DNA of 5,248 nt from Syntrophomonadaceae bacterium (GTDB taxonomy: Bacteria; Bacillota; Dethiobacteria; DTU022). Position numbers and translations under genes: made by a program. The DNA is taken from positions 1-5,248 of the forward strand of contig PWMM01000067.1 of the NCBI GenBank assembly GCA_003558195.1, read 5' to 3'. Below the pieces are notes generated by a model. It had not been told where the DNA came from, made no database searches, and saw nothing but the letters and a program-made list of their open reading frames with translations. Shown one piece after another: positions 1-5,024 of this stretch; position 1 is the stretch's first letter, and each line of letters opens with the position of its first letter.

Positions 1-1
1 A

Positions 2-169
2 TTATATTCTACTAAAAAGGTTCCACATCACCTTGCTGGCGGCACGGCCGGTAACCCGGGGGCCAACTCGCTTGGTCATCTTCTTTGGGCTGCCGCTGGA
101 GATGGCCTGGATGTCGCCCATGCTGCTGGCTAACTGGTAGGGAAAGTCTTTGTTTTTGCGGACCCTCAT
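2..169 (-). CDS. Small basic protein, GD-x-QA-x-SSGS family (copy 1)
   Basis: This 55-residue protein carries about 12 Lys/Arg and only two Asp. It has a conserved core with pattern GDxQAxSSGSxKKM, then RVGxR, then GRAxxK and a C-terminal LF. About 21 of 36 aligned positions are identical to the C-terminal part of the frame ending at 5135, so the two are paralogues; that conservation also argues the frame is real. No signal peptide or membrane segment is visible. The frame is open back to an ATG at 190, but that codon has no ribosome binding site. The ATG at 169 has AAGGGGG six bases upstream and is the better start. I do not recognise a function. The charge suggests contact with nucleic acid or another acidic partner, which is inference only. 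Confidence 0.7.
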   Translation of the reverse strand: MRVRKNKDFPYQLASSMGDIQAISSGSPKKMTKRVGPRVTGRAASKVMWNLFSRI

Positions 170-175
170 GCGTAG

Positions 176-182
176 CCCCCTT
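176..182 (-). promoter_or_regulatory. Ribosome binding site that sets the start of the small basic protein
   Basis: AAGGGGG on the minus strand lies six bases before the ATG at 169. The longer in-frame ATG at 190 has only CCAGCTCTAT in front of it, so the shorter 55-residue form is preferred. Confidence 0.5.
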
Positions 183-223
183 AGCAGCATATAGAGCTGG
201 TCGTAAAGTTATTATCGTGTGGT

Positions 224-240
224 TATAATATAGTTCTATA
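224..240. promoter_or_regulatory. A/T-rich promoter-like patch with a short inverted repeat
   Basis: A perfect TATAAT (224-229, plus) overlaps a small inverted repeat TATAG-TT-CTATA (229-240). Read on the minus strand the same patch gives TATATTATAA about 60 bases before the small-protein start at 169, so it could serve as its -10 region. No convincing -35 hexamer is seen in either direction. The call rests only on composition and position. Confidence 0.25.
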
Positions 241-271
241 CCGTTTTAGTATTCCCTGCTTAGGCACTGGG

Positions 272-301
272 TCATTGATAGATAACATGGTCGCCGCCCA
301 T
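272..301 (-). other. Nine-codon mini-ORF with perfect Shine-Dalgarno, possible remnant of a third small-protein copy
   Basis: On the minus strand a perfect AGGAGG (308-313) lies six bases before an ATG that opens MGGDHVIYQ and then TGA. The bases around the ATG (295-306) are identical over 12 positions to those around the internal MGD of the small basic protein (115-126). The match continues on the far side of a 3-bp insertion. It could be a truncated paralogue start, a leader peptide for the gene at 2-169, or chance. The sequence after codon four does not resemble the family. Confidence 0.2.
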
Positions 302-352
302 GCTGCGCCTCCTGTGCACCACCTGCCATTTAACATAATTAAGTTTTTTATA

Positions 353-1735
353 TCAACTGGTCTTTCTGTACTGTTCCTTCAACCATTCTTTTTGTGCTTT
401 TTTACTCATACGGCAATCGACCGATTTATGAACCAACACGCGCAGATATCTTTTCAAACCATACATAAAATCACCTTTGTTTGAACCCATGATTTCACTA
501 ACCAGTAAATAGCCATAAAGCTGTGTGTAGTGCAGTTTAAAATCGTATGGTTTTTTTCTGCGCTTAAAAACTCCCTTGTAAACCAAATGATCCATGATCA
601 TATTCCCGGCGTTCATCCAGTCGAATACCTTGGTCCAAGGGGCCTTATCGCTTAAACCATCATCTCCAAGGCCGTTGTTTAAAGCACCCTGCTCAAATGC
701 TCCAACTATTTCTGCGCTGGCTGGCAATGGCCACTGCAATTTGATGTCGGCAAAAATGGTTGAATGACTGCCCCCGTGCAGCAGGGATAATAAGCCGAGA
801 TACATTTGATATGGCCTTTCCTGGCTAGATGTTTTTTCTTGCAGTAAAACTTTTTCGTTACAGTTAAGGAAGCAGTAAGCAAACCAGTTAGCCATAGCTT
901 CAGATAGGTTTCTTCCAGGCGCTTTAAAAACATGGTGGCCAAGTTCATGCAAAAAAACCATTTTTAGAAATTGCATATCCGGTTGTAATTTTATAGTCAG
1001 CAGTTCTCTTACAGTTCTATCTCTATTATTTGCTACCATAGGCTGTATTGTCTTTATGTTTTCCGGAGACAGCAAAACTGCAGGACCATCTAAGTCCGGA
1101 TTATTTCGAAGTTTTTCTTGCAGGTCCAGCATCGCCCTGGTTATGCCGCAGTTAGACTTGTTGCTGCAATAGTTATCCAGCCACTTCTTTAGCGACTGAG
1201 TATATATGCCGTAGCAATCAACAACTAACAAAACTACTTGTGGCTTATATGGATCTTTACCGTAGAAGGGATCATTAACTATGATGCTTTTTGCTAAATT
1301 CAATTCGCTATTACCCAGGGAAGAAGCATCCCAGTCATGATTGTTGGCGTACATTTCTTCGTCTTCAGGCACATCCATTAGCTCTTTAAATAGTTGCTCC
1401 AGAAAATTATCATCTGGATCATCCTCGCACCTTTTATAGCTATCATCTCCATTTTTGCCATCGGTTTCATGAGCGTTATCATCAGGCCAATTAAGCCTTC
1501 CATGTACAGGTTCAAAAATTTGACGGGTGGTTTCTATGGTAAGGTTTGATACCAGGCAGCAATATTTCACCTCGCTAATTTTTTTCGACAGTTGTCTAAT
1601 CTTCAGCCTGGGAAATGCACGCTTCAAGGCATCTTTTGTACCTATTTCCGCAGTTAGCAATTTGACATCTTCAACCCAGCCACAGTACCTTGATGATAGA
1701 TTTAATACCTCAATGTTATTCAGGTAATTAGTCAC
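353..1735 (-). CDS. Putative zinc metallopeptidase, ImmA/IrrE-like motif
   Basis: This 460-residue protein has HELGH at residues 263-267, the HExxH zinc-binding and catalytic motif. Twelve residues later comes E279 in the context SEAMANWFAY. In ImmA/IrrE-type (gluzincin-like) peptidases the third zinc ligand is a Glu in an E-x-x-AN-x-FA helix, so all three ligands appear present. Residues 84-136 form a strongly acidic, probably unstructured linker. It separates an N-terminal domain of unknown fold from the peptidase core. The C-terminal 170 residues are basic and unrecognised. I see no signal peptide or membrane segment, so it is probably cytoplasmic. At 460 residues it is much longer than simple ImmA proteins, and no helix-turn-helix is obvious. 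The start is GTG, supported by a seven-base-spaced GGAGGTG. It is transcribed divergently from the HD hydrolase. The peptidase call is fairly secure; the substrate is unknown. Confidence 0.8.
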   Translation of the reverse strand: MTNYLNNIEVLNLSSRYCGWVEDVKLLTAEIGTKDALKRAFPRLKIRQLSKKISEVKYCCLVSNLTIETTRQIFEPVHGRLNWPDDNAHETDGKNGDDSYKRCEDDPDDNFLEQLFKELMDVPEDEEMYANNHDWDASSLGNSELNLAKSIIVNDPFYGKDPYKPQVVLLVVDCYGIYTQSLKKWLDNYCSNKSNCGITRAMLDLQEKLRNNPDLDGPAVLLSPENIKTIQPMVANNRDRTVRELLTIKLQPDMQFLKMVFLHELGHHVFKAPGRNLSEAMANWFAYCFLNCNEKVLLQEKTSSQERPYQMYLGLLSLLHGGSHSTIFADIKLQWPLPASAEIVGAFEQGALNNGLGDDGLSDKAPWTKVFDWMNAGNMIMDHLVYKGVFKRRKKPYDFKLHYTQLYGYLLVSEIMGSNKGDFMYGLKRYLRVLVHKSVDCRMSKKAQKEWLKEQYRKTS

Positions 1736-1742
1736 AGGTAAG

Positions 1743-1749
1743 CACCTCC
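1743..1749 (-). promoter_or_regulatory. Strong ribosome binding site for the metallopeptidase
   Basis: GGAGGTG lies seven bases upstream of the GTG at 1735. It is near-complementary to the 16S rRNA tail and supports GTG as the start codon. Confidence 0.7.
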
Positions 1750-1769
1750 AATTATTTTCAACTTTGCCT

Positions 1770-1775
1770 TTATAA
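1770..1775 (-). promoter_or_regulatory. Possible -10 element of the metallopeptidase gene
   Basis: TTATAA on the minus strand, 35 bases before the GTG start, is preceded by TGC, a partial extended -10. A good -35 is not seen at the usual distance; the nearest half-match, CTGTCA, is part of the palindrome at 1795-1810 with a 19-base gap. If this promoter is real, a protein bound to the palindrome would sit on its -35 region. Confidence 0.25.
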
Positions 1776-1794
1776 GCATTTTAGCAACCACTAC

Positions 1795-1810
1795 TGACAG
1801 TTAAGTGTCA
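1795..1810. promoter_or_regulatory. Operator-like palindrome TGACA-N6-TGTCA (site 1)
   Basis: The sequence TGACAGTTAAGTGTCA has five-base perfect outer arms and a self-complementary TTAA centre. It lies 60 bases upstream of the metallopeptidase start and 52 bases upstream of the extended -10 of the HD gene, so a bound factor could affect either gene. The same arms and spacing recur at 3328-3343. The binding protein is not identified in the window. Confidence 0.4.
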
Positions 1811-1861
1811 CAGCTAGTTTTTGCTGCCGAATTTTTAGCAGAGCTCTATGGGTGGCTATTC

Positions 1862-1870
1862 TGGTATACT
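1862..1870 (+). promoter_or_regulatory. Extended -10 promoter of the HD hydrolase gene
   Basis: TGGTATACT is a TGn-extended -10 element with TATACT differing from TATAAT at one base. No good -35 lies 16-18 bases upstream, as is usual for extended -10 promoters. Transcription would begin near 1877 and leave a leader of about 60 bases before the start codon. Confidence 0.45.
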
Positions 1871-1923
1871 AATATTTATTAGCCGAGTATAACTGTTCCG
1901 GCTTTCAAACTGATCTATTCGAA

Positions 1924-1930
1924 AAAGGGG
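1924..1930 (+). promoter_or_regulatory. Ribosome binding site that decides the HD gene start
   Basis: AAAGGGG ends two bases before the ATG at 1933, which is too close for efficient initiation. It ends eight bases before the second in-frame ATG at 1939, so the latter is preferred. Confidence 0.5.
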
Positions 1931-1938
1931 TTATGCCG

Positions 1939-2541
1939 ATGCGAAACAACAGCGAATTAACAGATCTTTTTGTTGATGCCCTTGACTGGGCTGTTAAAAA
2001 CACCATGGGCAGCACGCGCAAGAAAAGCAATGTGCCGGGGATCAGTCACCCGCTGGGAGTTGCGGCCCTGGTAATGGATTACGGGGGAAGCGAAGAAGAG
2101 ATTATTGCTGCCCTGCTGCATGATGAAGCTGAAGACCGAGGCGGTGAACAAACACTGACTTTGATAGAAAGCCGGTTCGGTAAAAAGGTGGCCCAGATAG
2201 TGCGCGAATGCAGCGATGCCCTGCCGGAACCCGGTGAAAGTAAGAAGGAGTGGAAACCGCGCAAGGAAGAGCACCTAGAAAAGCTGCCAGGTGCCTCTGA
2301 TTCCACACACCTGGTTTACCTGGCAGATAAAATTCATAACCTGCGGGCCCTGGTTATTGAATATAACAATCACGGGGAAGAGCTTTGGAAATCTTTTAAC
2401 GGGGGCAGAGACGGAACCCTATGGTATTATAGGCGATTGATTGAAATATTTGAAGCATCGAAAGCGCCAAGGTTAATGGTTAAAAATTTGAAGAGGGATT
2501 ACGAAGACTTGGAAGGTCTGATCAAAGAGAAAACCCGCTGA
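1939..2541 (+). CDS. HD-domain hydrolase, (p)ppGpp hydrolase-like (SpoT-HD/Mesh1 type)
   Basis: This is a 200-residue single-domain protein, counted from the ATG at 1939. It shows the conserved chain of the RelA/SpoT hydrolase family: R27 in a TRKKS segment, H37 in SHPLGVAALV, H61-D62 with E65-D66 in LLHDEAED, FGKKVAQIV near 80, and D130 with N134 in LADKIHNLRAL. In this family the two His and two Asp hold Mn2+, while E-D and N position the substrate and water. No synthetase or regulatory domain follows, so it matches small alarmone hydrolases that remove the 3' pyrophosphate of (p)ppGpp. A C-terminal WYYRRLIEIF segment is common in short HD proteins of this type. Other phosphoesters are possible substrates. 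It is divergent from the metallopeptidase and convergent with the minus-strand pair beginning at 2583. Its own promoter suggests it is monocistronic. Confidence 0.85.
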   Translation: MRNNSELTDLFVDALDWAVKNTMGSTRKKSNVPGISHPLGVAALVMDYGGSEEEIIAALLHDEAEDRGGEQTLTLIESRFGKKVAQIVRECSDALPEPGESKKEWKPRKEEHLEKLPGASDSTHLVYLADKIHNLRALVIEYNNHGEELWKSFNGGRDGTLWYYRRLIEIFEASKAPRLMVKNLKRDYEDLEGLIKEKTR

Positions 2542-2582
2542 GTTTGGTAGCCTATCTCGAACGGGAAGGCCGGCTATCTTAT

Positions 2583-2930
2583 TTATCCGAGCAGTGCGTC
2601 AATACCGGCAAGTTTGATGGTCTCCCCTTTTTCAATACAGGCAGTAATAATTCTTTTTCTAAACCCTTCTGACTCCTTTAAAACTTGGTCGGAGAGGCTC
2701 ACTTGATCACTGTCGTGGATAATAACGTAAAGGTTCTCACCGCTTCTTGGAGCACGCAGCTCCTGGTTAAAGATCAGCGTATCCCCGGGGGTTAATAGGT
2801 TTAGCTGTTTAGATGCCGTACTTTCTTCCGGCTGCAGCTCTTTATAGGCTTTTCTAATCAAAGCTTTAGCATGGTCTTCATGGGTTGGCCATTTATATAA
2901 GTATTTTAAATTACTATCCGGTTTGTTTAT
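2583..2930 (-). pseudogene. Unrecognised frame without its own start (3' part of a -1 frame-split gene)
   Basis: The frame is open on the minus strand from 2948 down to the stop at 2583. No ATG or GTG with a ribosome binding site exists in it. The only conventional start is a TTG at 2861 with no Shine-Dalgarno in front. The residues upstream of that TTG (a PDSNLKYLYKWPTHEDHAKA segment) look coding and would be lost if translation began there. The frame joins the upstream gene (2927-3205) by a -1 step at TTTTTTA, giving a restored protein of about 207 residues. The visible sequence is soluble, with a LLTPGDTLIF strand-like segment and a VIIHD segment; I recognise no domain. It could be a programmed frameshift product, a decayed gene, or a sequencing artefact. 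It is convergent with the HD gene, with a 41-base gap. Confidence 0.5.
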
Positions 2931-3205
2931 AAAAAACAGTAAAAACCGCTAAGTTCGCACCTGCCGTGCAGCCTGCTTATTTCGGTCAACAGGTGCTGGG
3001 CCTGAATTGCATCGACTTTTTCGCTGAGCTGCAAGTAGACGATGACCGTAGCGAAGCCCTGGTAATCCGACTCAGTGCCTAGTGTGTCAAGCCTGTAGTT
3101 ATACATGTTTGGATCACCGGCAGGTAAGGTAACCTTTAAACTTTCTGTTAATATATTTAACTCAGTTCGCCAGCTATACTTTTTCACTTTCACCTTGTCA
3201 CTCAT
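2927..3205 (-). CDS. Unrecognised 92-residue protein, 5' part of a possible -1 frameshift pair
   Basis: This frame starts with ATG preceded by AGAGGAAGGG, a good ribosome binding site ending five bases upstream. The product is a small soluble protein with a basic start, a strand-like FATVIVYLQL near residues 51-60, and a helix-like AQHLLTEISRL near 69-79. I do not recognise the family. It ends in GFYCFL and TAA; the last two sense codons form the heptamer T TTT TTA immediately before the stop. A -1 slip there would replace the final Leu by Phe and continue into the open frame below. With no separate start visible for that frame, the two are best read as one gene, either recoded or broken. Confidence 0.55.
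   Translation of the reverse strand: MSDKVKVKKYSWRTELNILTESLKVTLPAGDPNMYNYRLDTLGTESDYQGFATVIVYLQLSEKVDAIQAQHLLTEISRLHGRCELSGFYCFL
2930..2936 (-). other. U UUU UUA slippery heptamer at the junction of two frames
   Basis: Read on the minus strand in the frame of the upstream gene, the codons are TGT TTT TTA TAA, so TTTTTTA fits X XXY YYZ in the correct phase and abuts the stop codon. After a -1 slip the next codon is ATA of the downstream open frame. I see no strong downstream stem-loop and no internal Shine-Dalgarno 8-14 bases upstream, so the usual stimulators are lacking. A single T missing from a run of seven would give the same picture. Confidence 0.4.
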
Positions 3206-3210
3206 GGGAA

Positions 3211-3220
3211 CCCTTCCTCT
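3211..3220 (-). promoter_or_regulatory. Ribosome binding site of the 92-residue gene
   Basis: AGAGGAAGGG on the minus strand ends five bases before the ATG at 3205 and gives two possible anti-Shine-Dalgarno pairings (GAGGAA or AAGGG). It confirms the start. Confidence 0.6.
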
Positions 3221-3305
3221 CTGGTTTATTGGAATTATTAAAGTGAGGTGCTCCCCTGCAAAACCAGCCTATTTATGGTCGGGAAGGTTCATCCAGTTCC
3301 TCTGT

Positions 3306-3311
3306 ATTAAA
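3306..3311 (-). promoter_or_regulatory. Possible -10 element for the frame-split gene
   Basis: TTTAAT on the minus strand matches the -10 consensus at five of six bases. TTGTGT lies 18 bases upstream inside the palindrome and is a weak -35 (three of six). This repeats the site 1 layout, with the palindrome just upstream of a -10-like hexamer. The evidence is weak. Confidence 0.2.
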
Positions 3312-3327
3312 TTGTAACTGGGTGCAG

Positions 3328-3343
3328 TGACACAAGTGTGTCA
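3328..3343. promoter_or_regulatory. Operator-like perfect palindrome TGACA-N6-TGTCA (site 2)
   Basis: TGACACAAGTGTGTCA has seven-base perfect arms around a two-base centre. It lies in the intergenic region between the nuclease stop and the next minus-strand gene, 122 bases upstream of that gene's ATG. The outer arms and spacing are the same as at 1795-1810. Its arms are too short, with no T-run, to be an intrinsic terminator. An operator for a dimeric repressor or activator is the likeliest role. Confidence 0.45.
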
Positions 3344-3441
3344 TCAAAATCTACTCTGCTCAAATTGTAATTATTTTTGAGTACTAAGTGGAACTTTTTA
3401 GTATTGCTGATGGGATTTAGGTCTTGGCAAGTTACTGTCAT

Positions 3442-4662
3442 TTATTTTTTCCAGTTTTGCTCAAACTCATCCCAGTTCTGCTCAAAATAATCATCAATAA
3501 CTTTGATATCCTTTTCTATAATCTCCGTAAGCTTCGTTTTTATGACGTCTTTTAATTCTTCAAAAGATTTATCTTTAACATCATTGGATTTAAAATTTAT
3601 AATACTATTGCTGTATAATGTTGTCCATTTTGCAGAAGGTTCATTTCCCAAAGAACTAAAAATGCCTGGCTTAAGCTTGCAAAAACTAAAAATCTTTTTC
3701 CTGTCATCGGTTTTACCTGGCCCAAGCGCTAACTTTAATGACAATCCTTTTTCTGTATTGCTAAACTCATATAAAAGTATCTTATTGTTTTTTGTCCACC
3801 CTTCACCTTTGATATCTACTTTTTTATCTAAAGTTTTTGTAGTAAAAGTCATATACACTTTAACTTGGTTGTCAATTTTTATGTTATCGAACTTCTTTAA
3901 GAGTTCTACCAAGTATTCAAAAATTTGCTTCTGCATATCCGGCCTGTATTCAAATATTAAATCGAGTGCTTTCGCATGCTTTTGGTATATCTCTTTGCAG
4001 ATTTTCTCTATCTCAGAATTTCCCACAATATACCTCCTCAAAATAAATAAGTATTGTTCAATAAATGTTCGGATGTTTACATTCATTAAATCTCTTTTGT
4101 TTTCTAATAAATCATCCAGGCATTCAGCTATAAAGTCGTAATCACATATTAGCCACGTATTATCTCCTGGTTTTTCACCTTCACGGGTTAAATATATAAG
4201 TGCTTGAACATAATCTTTAAATTTTTTCTCAACAATTTTTTTATATTTATCAAGTTGACCCTCTAGTTCTGTGCTATGAATTTTATTTTCAATAGCAATA
4301 ACAACTTTTTTATCTTGCTCATTTAGCTTAATTAATAGATCAATATTTTCCCACTCTCTTCTGACTTCAACATCTCCATAATCAAAAAGTTCAGTGTCTA
4401 AGATAGTTAGCTTGTTTTCAAGCCCACCTTTATTATTCTTTACATATTTTTTCAGGAATCGCTTTAAAAAGTACTCACCTGTGCCATGATTTGCCTTGGG
4501 ATCAAATAGCCAGGCTAAGACATTCGAATGCCTTATTTCAGCATTTACAATATTTAGTGTTTCAAATACATTAAAATGTGTGAGCATGCTGTCAAGTTTT
4601 TCTAGATCTTGACTGTTTAATATAAAATCTTCTATAATCTCTTTTTCACTTAAACTATCCAT
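3442..4662 (-). CDS. PD-(D/E)XK nuclease family protein (PDDEXK_4 type)
   Basis: This 406-residue protein has the signature of the PDDEXK_4 group. The N-terminal segment is EIRHSNVLAWLFDP (E42, H45), followed by NHGTGEYFLKRFL (H59). The nuclease core is ENIDLLIKL (D108), then VVIAIENKI with the E125-N126-K127 catalytic strand, then Q136 in EGQLDKY. D, E-x-K and Q form a typical Mg2+-dependent phosphodiesterase site. The C-terminal half (about 215-406) is unrecognised and may confer target or partner binding. It ends in a tandem FEQNW repeat. The ATG start has AAGGAG seven bases upstream. The gene is visibly more A/T-rich than the HD and small-protein genes, with many AAA and ATA codons, which suggests horizontal transfer. 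Members occur in phage-defence and mobile contexts, but the exact substrate is unknown. A WYL-regulator remnant lies 22 bases upstream. Confidence 0.85.
   Translation of the reverse strand: MDSLSEKEIIEDFILNSQDLEKLDSMLTHFNVFETLNIVNAEIRHSNVLAWLFDPKANHGTGEYFLKRFLKKYVKNNKGGLENKLTILDTELFDYGDVEVRREWENIDLLIKLNEQDKKVVIAIENKIHSTELEGQLDKYKKIVEKKFKDYVQALIYLTREGEKPGDNTWLICDYDFIAECLDDLLENKRDLMNVNIRTFIEQYLFILRRYIVGNSEIEKICKEIYQKHAKALDLIFEYRPDMQKQIFEYLVELLKKFDNIKIDNQVKVYMTFTTKTLDKKVDIKGEGWTKNNKILLYEFSNTEKGLSLKLALGPGKTDDRKKIFSFCKLKPGIFSSLGNEPSAKWTTLYSNSIINFKSNDVKDKSFEELKDVIKTKLTEIIEKDIKVIDDYFEQNWDEFEQNWKK
3451..3486. repeat. Tandem 21-bp imperfect repeat in the nuclease 3' end
   Basis: CCAGTTTTGCTCAAA (3451-3465) and CCAGTTCTGCTCAAA (3472-3486) match at 14 of 15 bases with a period of 21 bp, exactly seven codons. 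It encodes the doubled FEQNW at the C-terminus. The frame is kept, which suggests a recent in-frame duplication or selection for the repeat. Confidence 0.7.
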
Positions 4663-4669
4663 ATAATCT

Positions 4670-4675
4670 CTCCTT
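4670..4675 (-). promoter_or_regulatory. Strong ribosome binding site of the nuclease gene
   Basis: AAGGAG on the minus strand lies seven bases before the ATG at 4662, close to the optimum. It lies in the 22-base gap after the stop of the WYL remnant, so the nuclease can be translated independently of that remnant. Confidence 0.75.
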
Positions 4676-4684
4676 ACTTATTGT

Positions 4685-4998
4685 TCAGTTACTATAGATC
4701 TGCAACGTATTTTGCAGGTTATTTTTCAACTCATCTTTCGGACAGATCAGTTCAATTACTTCCAGGGTTGGGCCCCAGCTCATTGGCCAGGGAATCATCT
4801 CCCCTGCCCCTGAGACCTCAAAGGCACCTCCTGCTTCGTCGTCTGGCAGAATTTTAACTTTTTGCGAATCGTGAAAGGTTAAGGCATTGAAGCGCTCTGC
4901 CACTCCTTTTTTGCTTTTAAACAAGCCGTTTCAAGTTTAGAAAGATCTCTATCCTCCAGGTTAAAGATGCCCCAGACATTACTAAAGATACTTCTCAT
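4685..4998 (-). pseudogene. C-terminal remnant of a WYL-domain regulator, frame-disrupted
   Basis: The intact stretch from 4924 down to 4685 has the look of the C-terminal extension of WYL-domain regulators. It shows VAERF, then HDSQKVKILPDD, then FEVSG, then PMSWGPTLEVIELICP and a final helix ending in Y. WYL proteins normally have an N-terminal helix-turn-helix and a ligand-sensing WYL core, and neither is intact here. The only start in this frame is a TTG at 4924 without a ribosome binding site. Upstream, the neighbouring frame from 4998 reads SNVWGIFNLEDRDLSKLETA, which fits the segment usually just before VAERF (a WGIF motif, then a strand). It rejoins the WYL frame by a -1 step in the A6 run at 4907-4912. 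The restored piece would be about 104 residues and still N-terminally truncated. Such regulators often control neighbouring defence genes; the nuclease starts 22 bases downstream. Confidence 0.6.
4906..4912 (-). other. A AAA AAG slippery heptamer at the WYL frame break
   Basis: In the frame from 4998 the codons are GCA AAA AAG GAG, so AAAAAAG is in the phase required for -1 slippage. After a slip, GGA GTG GCA continues into the WYL frame. This is the heptamer used in dnaX and many IS3-family frameshifts. Because the gene is truncated and lacks a start, decay or a one-base deletion in a homopolymer is more likely than recoding. Confidence 0.35.
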
Positions 4999-5024
4999 CT
5001 GCAAAAACTATTGGGTTACAAACT

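Noticed and set aside
275..484. Plus-strand open frame of 69 codons
   Set aside because: It overlaps the 3' end of the metallopeptidase on the opposite strand, has no convincing ribosome binding site, and its content looks like an antisense shadow.
1957..2308. Three minus-strand open frames
   Set aside because: They are antisense to the HD hydrolase, which has the full catalytic motif set.
2548..2576. Possible terminator between the convergent HD gene and the frame-split gene (TAGCC ... GGCTA)
   Set aside because: The arms are only five bases with a 19-base loop and no clean T-run follows.
3105..3317. Plus-strand open frame of 70 codons with hydrophobic stretch
   Set aside because: It is antisense to the start of the 92-residue gene, which has a strong ribosome binding site; no site supports the plus-strand frame.
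3382..3403. Inverted repeat TACTAA ... TTAGTA downstream of the nuclease
   Set aside because: It is A/T-rich with a 10-base loop and no good T-run on the minus strand, so it is too weak to call a terminator.
3503..4141. Plus-strand open frame of 212 codons
   Set aside because: It lies wholly antisense to the PD-(D/E)XK nuclease, whose motifs are clear. Its Phe/Leu/Ser-rich composition is what an A/T-rich gene gives when read backwards.
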